Source: SG8-30 sp963710135 (GTDB lineage: Bacteria; Pseudomonadota; Gammaproteobacteria; Steroidobacterales; Steroidobacteraceae). Taken from it: 64,000 bases of DNA. Positions 46,579 through 55,510 of this stretch are shown here, piece after piece. Within the stretch, counting starts at the first letter, position 1; each line of letters opens with the position of its first letter. The notes under the pieces are model-generated. The model was not told the origin of the DNA. It saw only the letters and a program-made list of their open reading frames with translations, and did not search any database. Where the stretch lies: positions 248,001-312,000 of the forward strand of contig CAVPYY010000002.1 in NCBI GenBank assembly GCA_963710135.1. The letters run 5' to 3'. The position numbers and the translations under genes were made by a program.

Positions 46579-48213
46579 ATGCCTAGGCTCGAACGGATCT
46601 CGCCGGCGATTGCCTGGCTGCTGCTGCTTGCCGTCACGCTGGCCACACGCGTGCCGCTGGCGATCGACGAGACCCGCTATCTCACCGTTGCCTGGGAGAT
46701 GTTCTCGACCGGGCAGTGGCTCGTGCCGCACCTCAACGGCGACCTGTATACCCACAAGCCGCCCCTGTTGTTCTGGTTGATCGGCGCCGGCTGGGGCGTA
46801 TTCGGCGCGGGCGACTGGTGGCCGCGGCTGCTGCCGTGGCTGGTGGGCACCGCCGCGCTGCTCATGCTGGCGCAGATCGCGCGCCGGCTGTGGCCCGACG
46901 AGCAGGAACTGCCGGAAGCCGCGGTGTTGTTCGCGGCCGGCGCGCTGGTGTGGGTGCTGTTCAGCACGCTGATCATGTTCGATCTGCTGCTGACGCTGTG
47001 GGTGCTGGTGGGCGCGCTCGGCCTGCTGCATGCCGGCCAGGGCCGGCGCCGCGGCTGGTTGCTGTTCGGCGCCGCGCTGGGCCTCGGCATTCTGACCAAG
47101 GGACCGGTCGCGTTGGTGCACCTGGTCCTGCCGGCGCTGGCCGGGCCCTGGTGGAGCCCGGCCGCACGCGCCTCCGTCGGACGCTGGTATCTCGGACTGC
47201 TCGGCGGCATCGTGCTCGGCGCGGCGGTGGCGCTTGCCTGGGTCGTACCTGCGGCCCTGGCGGGCGGACCCGAGTACACCCGCATGATCCTCTGGAGCCA
47301 GACCGCGGAGCGGGTCACCCAGAGCTTCGCGCACCAGCGGCCCTGGTGGTGGTACCTGCCGGTGTTCCCGCTCGTGCTGCTGCCGTGGACCTTGTGGGGC
47401 ACCGCATGGCGCGCCGCCGTGGCGGCCGTGAGCCGTCTCGATGACGCCGCCCGCTTCTGCGTGGCCTGGTTCCTGCCGGTGTTCCTGGCCTTCAGCGCGA
47501 TCAGCGGCAAGCAGCCGCACTACCTGCTGCCGGTGGTGGCGCCGGTGGCGCTGCTCGTCGCCAGGGGCCTCGGCCGGTCGCCGGCCATGCCATCCCGGTT
47601 CGGGCGGCTGCTGGCGCTGCTGCCCTGGATGGCGGTCGCGGCGGCCATCCTGGCCGGTGGCCTCGCGGCGGGCGATTGGCATCGCGGCTGGCTGGATGGG
47701 GTGAGCCCGCTGTGGGGGCTGGCGCCACTGCTGATGGTCCTGTTCGCGGTCTGGCAGCGCCACCCGCGGCCGCTGGCGAGCCTGCGCCGTCTGTGCCTGG
47801 CGACGCTCGTGACCCTGACGGTGCTCACCGCTGTCGGGCTGACTTCCCCGACCGGCCGGGCTTATGGTGTCGGCGACGCCGCCGCGGTCGTGGCGCGGCT
47901 GCAGCAGTCGGGAGTTGCCGTCGGGTATTACGGCAACTACCACGGGCAACTGGGGTATGCGGGGCGTCTGGTGGAGCCGGTGAGCGAACTCATGGCGCCC
48001 GGGCAGTTGCCGGCTTTCGCCAAACGGCCGGCTTCGCGCGTGCTGGTCGAGTCGCGCGATGACCCGCGCCAGCGTGGCGAAGCCCTTGTGGAGCAGGTCT
48101 TTCGCTACCGCACCGGCTATTGGTCCCTGTGGCGGGCCAGCGACCTGGCCGCCGATCCGTCGATCCTGAGCCGGATCCGCGCGCGTGCCGGGGCAGCGGG
48201 ACTCGACGGTTGA
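46579..48213 (+). CDS. ArnT-like membrane glycosyltransferase (GT39/GT83 family)
   Basis: The 544-residue protein has about eleven or twelve transmembrane helices and the PMT/ArnT fold. The catalytic Asp lies in the first periplasmic loop (VPLAIDETRYLTVAWEM near residue 30), followed by HLNGDLYTHKPPLLFWLIGA, the canonical KPPL motif of polyprenyl-phosphate glycosyltransferases. These enzymes move a sugar from undecaprenyl phosphate to lipid A or another acceptor on the periplasmic face; ArnT adds aminoarabinose and confers polymyxin resistance. No arn operon genes are nearby, so the sugar and acceptor are unknown. Confidence 0.88.
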   Translation: MPRLERISPAIAWLLLLAVTLATRVPLAIDETRYLTVAWEMFSTGQWLVPHLNGDLYTHKPPLLFWLIGAGWGVFGAGDWWPRLLPWLVGTAALLMLAQIARRLWPDEQELPEAAVLFAAGALVWVLFSTLIMFDLLLTLWVLVGALGLLHAGQGRRRGWLLFGAALGLGILTKGPVALVHLVLPALAGPWWSPAARASVGRWYLGLLGGIVLGAAVALAWVVPAALAGGPEYTRMILWSQTAERVTQSFAHQRPWWWYLPVFPLVLLPWTLWGTAWRAAVAAVSRLDDAARFCVAWFLPVFLAFSAISGKQPHYLLPVVAPVALLVARGLGRSPAMPSRFGRLLALLPWMAVAAAILAGGLAAGDWHRGWLDGVSPLWGLAPLLMVLFAVWQRHPRPLASLRRLCLATLVTLTVLTAVGLTSPTGRAYGVGDAAAVVARLQQSGVAVGYYGNYHGQLGYAGRLVEPVSELMAPGQLPAFAKRPASRVLVESRDDPRQRGEALVEQVFRYRTGYWSLWRASDLAADPSILSRIRARAGAAGLDG

Positions 48214-48295
48214 GCGGGTGACTTTGGTTACTGAGGTGGGTACGGAAGCAGGACTACCCTGCAGTGCATACACTCAGACCACCGAGGTCAAAATC

Positions 48296-48499
48296 ATGAC
48301 TATCGATCGTGCGGTGCTGGCGCTGGCGGGTTCAATGATCCTGATCAGTCTGGTGCTCGCTCATTTTGTCAGCCCGCTATGGCTGTGGTTCACGGCATTC
48401 GTCGGCGCCAACCTGCTGCAGTCGGCGTTCACGGGCTTTTGCCCGGCCGCGCTGATCTTCCGCAGGCTGGGCGTGAAGGCTGGATGCGCGTTCAGCTGA
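48296..48499 (+). CDS. DUF2892 small membrane protein
   Basis: The 67-residue protein has two transmembrane helices (AVLALAGSMILISLVLA, LWLWFTAFVGANLLQSAF). It carries the DUF2892 pattern FTGFCPAALIFRRLGVKAGC, as in the membrane tail of YgaP without its rhodanese domain. Such genes often accompany sulfide or persulfide metabolism and efflux systems. It starts at ATG 48296 and ends inside the start of the RND adaptor gene (16-base overlap if that gene begins at 48484), so the three genes 48296-52806 look like one operon. Confidence 0.85.
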   Translation: MTIDRAVLALAGSMILISLVLAHFVSPLWLWFTAFVGANLLQSAFTGFCPAALIFRRLGVKAGCAFS

Positions 48500-49591
48500 T
48501 GGATCGCTTGCCCGAGCTGCGGCGGTTGACGACGGACGCCAGGTTGCTGGCGGCCGTCGCCGCGCTGGCGGCGGTCTCGGCCTGCTCGGAATCACCGCCC
48601 CCGGCGGAACCGGCGGACGCGGGTGCCGGGCTCGAGACCCTGGTCGTCGGTGGCGGCGCCGCTGGCGAAGAGCGGTTGTTCGACGGGCTCATCGAGGCTG
48701 TCCAGCAGGCCACGCTGGCGGCCCAGACGACCGGCCGCGTGGTTGCGTTGGAGCGGGACGTGGATGCGCCGGTGGCGCGCGGCCAGCTGATCCTGCGTCT
48801 CGAGCGCGGTCGAGCAGCGTGCCGGTCTCGATGCCGCGCGCCAGGCCCTGTCGGGAGCGCAGGCGATGGCGGTCGAGGCGCGCTCGACCTATGAGCGAAC
48901 CAGCAAGCTGTTCCAGGAGCGGCTGTTGTCGCAGGCCGACCTGGAGCGAGCGACGGCGGCACGGGACGGCGCCGAGGCGCGCCTCGCCGCAGCCAGGGCG
49001 GGCGTCGCGGCAGCCGAGCAGGAGTTCCGCTACACGGAGATCCGCGCCCCCTTCGCCGGGGTGGTGACGGCCCGCCACGTCGATGTCGGCGAGGCGGTCG
49101 TGCCGGGCCAGCCCCTCACCGCGATCGCGGCGCCCGGTGCGCTGCGGGTCAACGTCGACGTCCCACAGTCGCTCGCGGAGCGGATCCGCCAACTTGGCCG
49201 GGCGCGCGTGCACGTCGGCGAGAGGGTGATCGACAGCGAAGGGCTGACGGTGTTTCCGGCGGCCGCCTCCGGCGCCAACACCGTGCGGGTGCGGGTCGAG
49301 CTGCCGGCCGGTGCGGAGCAGTTGTATCCGGGGATGTTCGCCAAGGCGGGGTTTGCGCTCGGCGCGGCGCCTGCGGTGACGGTCCCGTCGAGCGTGCTGG
49401 TGCGTCGCAGCGAGGTGACCGGCGTGTACGTGGTCAGCGAGGGCGGGGCCGTGTCGCTCAGGCAGGTGCGCATCGGGCGGCGGCTCGGCGATGACGTCGA
49501 AGTGCTCGCAGGCCTGTCCGCCGGGGAGCGGGTCGCGGCCGATCCGGTGGCGGCCACCCTGGCGGTCGAGCGCGCGAACGACGCGTCATGA
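48484..49591 (+). CDS. RND efflux periplasmic adaptor subunit, frameshifted
   Basis: The protein begins with a lipoprotein signal (LAAVAALAAVSAC). A membrane-fusion-protein body follows: first beta-barrel/lipoyl part TLAAQTTGRVVALERDVDAP and VARGQLILRL, alpha-hairpin around RLLSQADLERATAARDGAEA, second lipoyl half TEIRAPFAGVVTARHVDVGE, and C-terminal domains to VAATLAVERANDAS. Near 48799-48810 the frame changes by one extra base (or two missing); the expected junction reads SAVEQRAGLDAARQALSGAQ. Corrected length is about 368 residues. ATG 48484 has an AAGG ribosome binding site; ATG 48499 is the alternative. It links the inner-membrane pump encoded next (ATGA overlap) to an outer-membrane channel not found here. 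Confidence 0.85.
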
Positions 49592-52500
49592 ACACGGGCC
49601 TCGGATTCTCCGGGCGTGTCGCCAGCCACTTCCTGACGAATCAACTCACGCCGCTGCTGGCCGTGACCGGCCTGCTGCTCGGCCTGTTCGCCGTGCTGGT
49701 GACGCCGCGCGAGGAAGAGCCGCAGATCGACGTGACCATGGCGAACGTGATCGTGCCGTTCCCGGGCGCGAGCGCCGAGCAGGTCGAGAGCCTGATCGCG
49801 GAGCCGATGGAACAGGTGCTGGCCGAGATCGGCGACGTCAAGCACCTGTACTCGGTCGCGCGCCCCGGTGTGGCGGTGCTGACGGTCGAGTTCAAGGTCG
49901 GGCTGGCGCGCAACGAGGCCATCCTGCGCCTGTACAACGCGGTGTATTCCAACCTCGACATGCGCCCGGCCAACCTCGGCTGGCTGCAGCCGATGATCAA
50001 GCCGAAGGGCATCGACGACGTCCCCGTGGTGACCGTGACATTCTGGTCGCGGGACCGGAACGTCGGCGCCTACGAGCTCTCCCGCGTCGCGCACGCGGTG
50101 GAGAGCGAACTGAAGCGCGTCAGCGGCGCGCGCAACGTCTATACCATCGGCGGCTCGGACGACGTCGTATCCGTGCAGTTCGACGCCGAGCGGCTGGCCG
50201 CGTTCGGGCTGACCGCCAGCGACCTTGCCGCTGCCCTGAGCGCCGCCAACGTGGTGCGCCATGCCGGCAGCGTCGTGGGCGGCGGCGAGGACGCGCCGGT
50301 CCAGGTGGGTGAGTTCCTCGCGACCCGCGACGATGTCGCTTCGCTGGTGGTGAGCGTGCAGGACGGCCGGCCGGTCTTCCTGGAGGATGTCGCGCGGGTC
50401 GCCGCGGGTCCCGACCAGCCAGAGCAGTACGTCTGGACCGGGAAGGGCCCTGCGGCCAAGGCCGGCGGCGTCGGCGCCGACCAATCGCCGGCCGTCACCG
50501 TTGCGCTGTCGAAACAGGCTGGCACGAATGCCGTCGATGTCACGCGGCGGGTAGTCGAGCGTCTCGACGCCTTGCGCGGCGTGGTCATTCCCGCGGGCAT
50601 CGAAGCGACCATCACGCGGGACTATGGCGCCACGGCCAACGACAAGGCCCAGAAGCTGATCCAGAAGCTGGGATTCGCGACCGCTTCGGTCGTGCTGCTG
50701 GTGCTGTTCGCGCTGGGCTGGCGCGAAGCGATCGTGGTGGGCGCCGCGGTAGTGGTCACGCTGGCCGCGACCCTGTTCGCGTCCTGGGCGTGGGGCTTCA
50801 CGCTCAATCGCGTGTCGCTGTTTGCGCTGATCTTCTCCATCGGCATCCTGGTGGACGATGCGATCGTGGTGGTCGAGAACATTCATCGCCACATGGCGCT
50901 CGGCGGCAAGAAACTGCTGGAGGCGATCCCGCCGGCGGTGGACGAGGTCGGCGGGCCGACCATACTGGCCACGTTCACGGTCATCGCCGCGCTCGTGCCG
51001 ATGGCGTTCGTCACCGGCCTGATGGGCCCCTACATGAGCCCGATCCCCATCAACGCCAGCCTGGGCATGCTGATCTCGCTGGCGGTCGCCCTGGTGTTCA
51101 CCCCCTGGCTGTCGAACCGCTTGCTGGCGGGCGTGGACTTTTCCGCCCACGGCGGCGCGCACGGCGCCGGCCATGCCCCGCTCGAGCCATTCTTTCGCCG
51201 TGTGCTCGAGCCGTTCCTGACGGTCGACAACGCGCGCCGCAACCGTCACCGCCTGTACGCCGCCACGCTGCTGGCGATCGTCGCGGCGGTCAGCCTGGTG
51301 GGTCTGAAGTGGGTGGTGCTGAAGATGCTGCCGTTCGACAACAAGTCGGAATTCCAGGTCGTGCTCAACATGCCGGAGGGCACCCCGGTGGAGCGGACGG
51401 CGGCGGTGCTGGCGGAGCTGGCCGAGGAAGTCCGGAAGGTCCCGGAGGTCACCGACTACCAGGCGTACGCCGGTACCGCGGCACCGATCAACTTCAACGG
51501 CCTGGTCAGACAGTACTACCTGCGGGCCAGTCCGGAGTATGGCGACCTGCAGGTGAACCTGGTCGACAAGCACCATCGCGACCGGCAGAGCCACGTCATC
51601 GCCCGCGACCTTCGCCCGGCGCTGGCCGAGGTCGGACGCCGCCACGGCGCCTCGGTGCAGGTCGTCGAGGTGCCGCCGGGTCCGCCCGTCATGGCGCCGA
51701 TCGTGGCGGAGATCTACGGGCCTTCCTACGCCTCGCAGCGCGAGCTGGCGCGCGAGGTGCGCCGCCTGTTCGACACCACGCCCGGCATCATCGATGTCGA
51801 TGACAGCCTCGAGTCCGATGCCGAGCGCTACATCGTGACGGTCGACCGGCGCAAGGCGGCGATGCTCGGGGTGTCGCAGGACGCCGTGGCCGAGACGCTG
51901 GCGATGGCCCTCGGCGGCCTGGACGCGACCTTCGTGCGGGCCGGAACCGAGAAGTACCCGATACCGGTGCGGCTCGAGCTGCCGGTGTCGGAAAAGGCCT
52001 CGCTGGATCGCGTGCTGTCACTCGGCATGCGTACCGCGACGGGCGACACCATCGCCCTGAGCGAGATCGCCGAGGTCCGGCAGGCTGCGCTGGATCCGGT
52101 CGTCTACCGCAAGGACGGCAGTCGCTACGCCTGGGTGTCCGCCGACGGCGGGGGCGAGCTGGACAGCCCGCTGTACGGCATGTTCGAGCTGGTCGGGCGC
52201 ATCGACGCGGAGCGGCCGGCCGGGCGCGAGGTGGCCCAGTTCTTCACGCGCCAGCCCGAGACCACCGCCGGCTTCGCCATCAAGTGGGACGGTGAATGGC
52301 AGATCACCTACGAGACGTTCCGCGACATGGGCCTCGCGTACTCGGTCGGACTGATACTGATCTTCCTGCTGGTGGTCGCGCAGTTCGGCAGCTACGCGGT
52401 CCCGCTGATCATCATGGCGCCGATTCCGCTGACGCTGGTCGGCATCATGCCCGGACACGCGCTGCTGGGAGCGCCGTTCACGGCGACGTCGATGATCGGC

Positions 52501-52806
52501 ATGATCGCGCTGGCGGGCATCATCGTGCGCAATTCGATCCTGCTGGTCGATTTCGTCAATGTCGAGCTGGCCGCCGGTCGCGCCCTGCCGGACGCGGTGA
52601 TTCGCGCCGGCGCGGTGCGCGCCAAGCCGATCGCCCTGACCGCGGTGGCGGCGATGCTGGGCGCCTTCTTCATCCTCGACGACCCGATCTTCAACGGCCT
52701 GGCCGTGTCGCTGATTTTCGGCATCTTCGTATCGACGATCCTGACGCTGGTCGTCATACCGATCCTGTACTACAGCTACCGCCGGCGCCGCCCCGCGGCA
52801 GCCTGA
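49588..52806 (+). CDS. RND efflux transporter permease (HAE1/AcrB family)
   Basis: The 1072-residue inner-membrane pump has the twelve-helix RND layout with two large periplasmic loops. Visible signatures are PRAEEEPQID-type N-terminus (VLVTPREEEPQIDVTMANVI), SLFALIFSIGILVDDAIVVV ENIHRH with the paired acidic residues of the proton relay in helix 4, and C-terminal GAPFTATSMIGMIALAGIIV RNSILLVDF. RND pumps use proton antiport to expel drugs, metals or lipids through a tripartite complex. Sequence favours the hydrophobic/amphiphilic exporter branch more than metal CusA, which needs a methionine relay not evident here. The start overlaps the adaptor stop by 4 bases. Confidence 0.93.
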   Translation: MNTGLGFSGRVASHFLTNQLTPLLAVTGLLLGLFAVLVTPREEEPQIDVTMANVIVPFPGASAEQVESLIAEPMEQVLAEIGDVKHLYSVARPGVAVLTVEFKVGLARNEAILRLYNAVYSNLDMRPANLGWLQPMIKPKGIDDVPVVTVTFWSRDRNVGAYELSRVAHAVESELKRVSGARNVYTIGGSDDVVSVQFDAERLAAFGLTASDLAAALSAANVVRHAGSVVGGGEDAPVQVGEFLATRDDVASLVVSVQDGRPVFLEDVARVAAGPDQPEQYVWTGKGPAAKAGGVGADQSPAVTVALSKQAGTNAVDVTRRVVERLDALRGVVIPAGIEATITRDYGATANDKAQKLIQKLGFATASVVLLVLFALGWREAIVVGAAVVVTLAATLFASWAWGFTLNRVSLFALIFSIGILVDDAIVVVENIHRHMALGGKKLLEAIPPAVDEVGGPTILATFTVIAALVPMAFVTGLMGPYMSPIPINASLGMLISLAVALVFTPWLSNRLLAGVDFSAHGGAHGAGHAPLEPFFRRVLEPFLTVDNARRNRHRLYAATLLAIVAAVSLVGLKWVVLKMLPFDNKSEFQVVLNMPEGTPVERTAAVLAELAEEVRKVPEVTDYQAYAGTAAPINFNGLVRQYYLRASPEYGDLQVNLVDKHHRDRQSHVIARDLRPALAEVGRRHGASVQVVEVPPGPPVMAPIVAEIYGPSYASQRELAREVRRLFDTTPGIIDVDDSLESDAERYIVTVDRRKAAMLGVSQDAVAETLAMALGGLDATFVRAGTEKYPIPVRLELPVSEKASLDRVLSLGMRTATGDTIALSEIAEVRQAALDPVVYRKDGSRYAWVSADGGGELDSPLYGMFELVGRIDAERPAGREVAQFFTRQPETTAGFAIKWDGEWQITYETFRDMGLAYSVGLILIFLLVVAQFGSYAVPLIIMAPIPLTLVGIMPGHALLGAPFTATSMIGMIALAGIIVRNSILLVDFVNVELAAGRALPDAVIRAGAVRAKPIALTAVAAMLGAFFILDDPIFNGLAVSLIFGIFVSTILTLVVIPILYYSYRRRRPAAA

Positions 52807-52833
52807 GCGGCTCACCGCAACGGGAGGCATCCC

Positions 52834-54102
52834 ATGGCAACAGTCATCGTCCTCGGCGCCGGCCTCGGCGGAGTCCCTACGGCCTATGAGCTGCGCAAGA
52901 AACTCGACAGCACGCATCGCGTCGTGCTGGTGGGCAGTTCGCAGTACTTCGAGTTCACGCCCTCCAACCCGTGGGTCGCGGTGGGCTGGCGCAATCGCGA
53001 GCAGACCCGGGTCGAGCTGCAGCGGCCGCTGGATCGCAAGGGTGTCGAGTTCCTGCCCGAGCACGCGACCGCCATCGACGCCGCGGCGCGGCGCATCACG
53101 CTGGGCGACGGCCGGGCGCTCGACTACGACTACCTGGTGATCACCACAGGCCCGAAGCTGGCGTTCGAGGAGGTGCCGGGACTCGGGCCAGAGCACTACA
53201 CGCAGTCGATCTGCACCCATGATCATGCCGAGCGGGCGTGGCGGGCCTACGAGAAGTTCCTGGCCAACCCCGGTCCGCTGATCGTGGGCGCGGCGCCGGG
53301 CGCCAGTTGCTTCGGTCCCGCCTACGAATTCGCGATGATCGTCGACGCAGACCTGCGCAAGCGCAAGCTGCGGGATCGCGTGCCCATCACCTACGTCAGC
53401 AGCGAGCCCTACATCGGCCACATGGGGCTCGGCGGCGTCGGCGACAGCAAGGGCTTGATGGAGTCCGAGTTCAGGCAGCGCCACATCAAGTGGATCGCCA
53501 ATGCCCGGGTGACGGCTGCGACGGACGGCCAGCTCAGCGTCCAGGAAATGGACGAGGAGGGCAAGCTGCGCAAGGAACACCAGCTGCCGTTTCACTACGC
53601 CATGATCCTGCCCGCGTTCAAGGGCGTCGACGCCGTGGCCGGGGTGCCGGAGCTGTGCAACCCGCGCGGGTTCGTGATCGTGGATGAACACCAGCGCAGC
53701 AAGAAGTATCCGCAGATCTTTTCGGCGGGCGTCTGCATCGCCATTCCGCCCGTCGAGGTGACCCCGGTGCCGACCGGGGCCCCGAAGACGGGCTTCATGA
53801 TCGAGTCGATGGTCAGCGCCATCGCGGAGAACATCGCGGCCGACCTGGCGGGACGCCCGGCCACCGCCAAGGCGACCTGGAACGCGCTGTGCCTGGCGGA
53901 CTTCGGCGACAGTGGAGCGGCCTTCGTGGCGCTGCCGCAGATCCCGCCGCGCAACGTGACCTGGGCCCGGGAGGGCTATTGGGTGCACCTCGCCAAGATC
54001 GCGTTCGAGAAGTACTTCATGCGCAAGGTGCGCGTCGGCTCGATAACGCCGGTCTACGAGAAGTACGTGCTGAAGATGCTGGGCATCACCGCGCTGAAGT
54101 AG
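52834..54102 (+). CDS. sqr: Sulfide:quinone oxidoreductase
   Basis: This 422-residue flavoprotein has an FAD site VIVLGAGLGGVPTAYELRKK near residue 4 and the SQR signature LIVGAAPGASCFGPAYEFAM. Cysteines 127 (QSICTHDHAE), 159 (GASCFG) and 353 (NALCLADFGD) match the three cysteines of type I SQRs that bind sulfide and FAD. It would oxidise sulfide to polysulfide or zero-valent sulfur at the membrane and reduce quinone. C-terminal amphipathic helices (WVHLAKIAFEKYFMRKVRVG) fit monotopic membrane attachment. It lies 27 bases behind the RND pump. The DUF2892 gene a little upstream fits a sulfur context. Confidence 0.85.
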   Translation: MATVIVLGAGLGGVPTAYELRKKLDSTHRVVLVGSSQYFEFTPSNPWVAVGWRNREQTRVELQRPLDRKGVEFLPEHATAIDAAARRITLGDGRALDYDYLVITTGPKLAFEEVPGLGPEHYTQSICTHDHAERAWRAYEKFLANPGPLIVGAAPGASCFGPAYEFAMIVDADLRKRKLRDRVPITYVSSEPYIGHMGLGGVGDSKGLMESEFRQRHIKWIANARVTAATDGQLSVQEMDEEGKLRKEHQLPFHYAMILPAFKGVDAVAGVPELCNPRGFVIVDEHQRSKKYPQIFSAGVCIAIPPVEVTPVPTGAPKTGFMIESMVSAIAENIAADLAGRPATAKATWNALCLADFGDSGAAFVALPQIPPRNVTWAREGYWVHLAKIAFEKYFMRKVRVGSITPVYEKYVLKMLGITALK

Positions 54103-54272
54103 CACGGCGAGCGCCCCGGCCAGCCGGGCAAAGGCGGCCCGCCGCCCGGCGGGTTCGGCCCGAGGCGCCGGGCCGATGGCCTGACGGCCGGTCGCGGGCT
54201 TCGCCACCGGCTTGAAAAATGGTGGACACTACGCCACGTAGCAGCTGAAAGCAGACAGGGTGCCGGTGCCAG

Positions 54273-55217
54273 ATGGAATATCGCGACTACTACTCGGTGC
54301 TCGGCGTTGCGCGCGACGCAGCGGCCGACGACATCAAGCGGGCGTACCGGCGCCTGGCCCGCAAATACCACCCGGACGTCAGCAAGGAGCCGGACGCCGA
54401 AGAGAAGTTCAAGCAGCTGCAGGAGGCGTACGAGGTCCTCAAAGACCCGGAGAAGCGCGCCGCCTATGACCAGCTCGGCAGCGACTACCGCAGCGGCCAG
54501 GACTTCAGGCCGCCGCCGGACTGGGGGCGCGGGTTCGAGTTTTCCGGGGCCGGCGGCGCGGGGCGTTTCAGCGACTTCTTCGAGCAGCTGTTCGGCGCAG
54601 GCACGCCATTCGGCGCGGGCCAGCCCGGCGGCGGCTTCGATCGGCGCGGCGAGGACCATCACGCCAGGATCGAGGTTGCGCTGGAGGACGCCTATGCAGG
54701 GACGACGCGCTCGATCGAACTCAAGCACCCGGAGTCGCGCGACGGCCGCATCGAGCTGCGGACCCGGCGGCTCAATGTGCGCATACCCGCCGGCGTCACC
54801 GAGGGACAGACGATTCGCCTCGCCGGTCAGGGCGCGCAAGGCGCGGGCCGTGGCGGACGCGGCGACCTGTACCTGCGTATCACCCTGGCGCCGCACCGCT
54901 GGTTCACGGTCGAGGGTCGCGACGTCAGCCTGAGCCTGCCGGTGGCCCCCTGGGAGGCCGCGCTCGGCGCCACCGTCAAGGTGCCGACCCTCGGCGGCAC
55001 GGTCGATCTGAAGATTCCGCCGGGGAGTCGCGCCGGACAGCAACTCAGGCTCAAGGGTCGCGGCCTGCCCGGCACGCCGGCGGGCGATCAGTATGTCGTG
55101 CTGCAGATCGTCCTGCCGCCCGCCGACACTCCGGCCGCACGCGCTCTGTACGAGAGCATGCGCCGCGAGATGGAGTTCGACCCGCGCGAACAGTTCGGTG
55201 AGCGCCATGCCACGTGA
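54273..55217 (+). CDS. cbpA: DnaJ-type co-chaperone CbpA
   Basis: The 314-residue protein has an N-terminal J-domain with the HPD motif (RRLARKYHPDVSKEPDAEEK, residues 20-39). A Gly/Phe-rich linker (about 75-130) and two DnaJ C-terminal beta domains (IEVALEDAYAGTTRSIELKH, VEGRDVSLSLPVAPWEAALG, LKIPPGSRAGQQLRLKGRGL) follow, with no zinc-finger region. This is the CbpA/class II Hsp40 layout that stimulates DnaK. CTTGAAA at 54211-54217, in the 170-base upstream gap, resembles a sigma-32 -35 element, but no good -10 partner was found. The modulator gene cbpM overlaps its 3' end by 11 bases. Confidence 0.92.
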   Translation: MEYRDYYSVLGVARDAAADDIKRAYRRLARKYHPDVSKEPDAEEKFKQLQEAYEVLKDPEKRAAYDQLGSDYRSGQDFRPPPDWGRGFEFSGAGGAGRFSDFFEQLFGAGTPFGAGQPGGGFDRRGEDHHARIEVALEDAYAGTTRSIELKHPESRDGRIELRTRRLNVRIPAGVTEGQTIRLAGQGAQGAGRGGRGDLYLRITLAPHRWFTVEGRDVSLSLPVAPWEAALGATVKVPTLGGTVDLKIPPGSRAGQQLRLKGRGLPGTPAGDQYVVLQIVLPPADTPAARALYESMRREMEFDPREQFGERHAT

Positions 55218-55510
55218 CGTACTGGCGGACCAGTCGCCAGCGCTGCGGCTGGCGCAGCTGTGCGATGCCCTCGGTATCGAGGTGTCGGTCGTGGCAGAGC
55301 ACAGCGAACTGGGCCTGTTCCAACAGCGCGAAGTGGCGGGGCCGTTCACCAGCGAGGATGCGGCCAGACTGTCGCGCGCGCTGCGCCTCGCGACGGGACC
55401 TCGAAATCCACGCCGCAGCCGCCGTGCTCGTGGTCGAGCTACTCGAGGAGCGTGAGCGCCTGGCGCGGCGCGTGGCATGTCTCGAGCACTCGCTGACCCC
55501 GCAATCGTGA
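55207..55510 (+). CDS. cbpM: Chaperone modulator CbpM, frameshifted
   Basis: ATG 55207 opens MPRDVLADQSPALRLAQLCD, then ALGIEVSVVAEHSELGLFQQ and PFTSEDAARLSRALRLA. The rest (DLEIHAAAAVLVVELLEERE, then RLARRVACLEHSL, stop 55508-55510) is one frame later. The shift fits one extra G in the GGG at 55395-55397. CbpM proteins are about 100 residues and bind the CbpA J-domain to inhibit it; corrected length here is 100. Like cbpA it belongs to a stress-responsive pair. Confidence 0.85.

Noticed and set aside
46576..48273. 565-codon minus-strand frame opposite the ArnT-like gene
   Set aside because: Gln/Arg/His-rich low-complexity translation with no signal for a real protein.
49030..51645. 871-codon minus-strand open frame opposite the RND genes
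   Set aside because: Composition is rich in Arg, His and Gln with no family match, and it spans two well-supported plus-strand genes.
52018..54207. 729-codon minus-strand open frame opposite SQR and the pump
   Set aside because: Antisense shadow with no motifs; the plus-strand genes carry all conserved residues.
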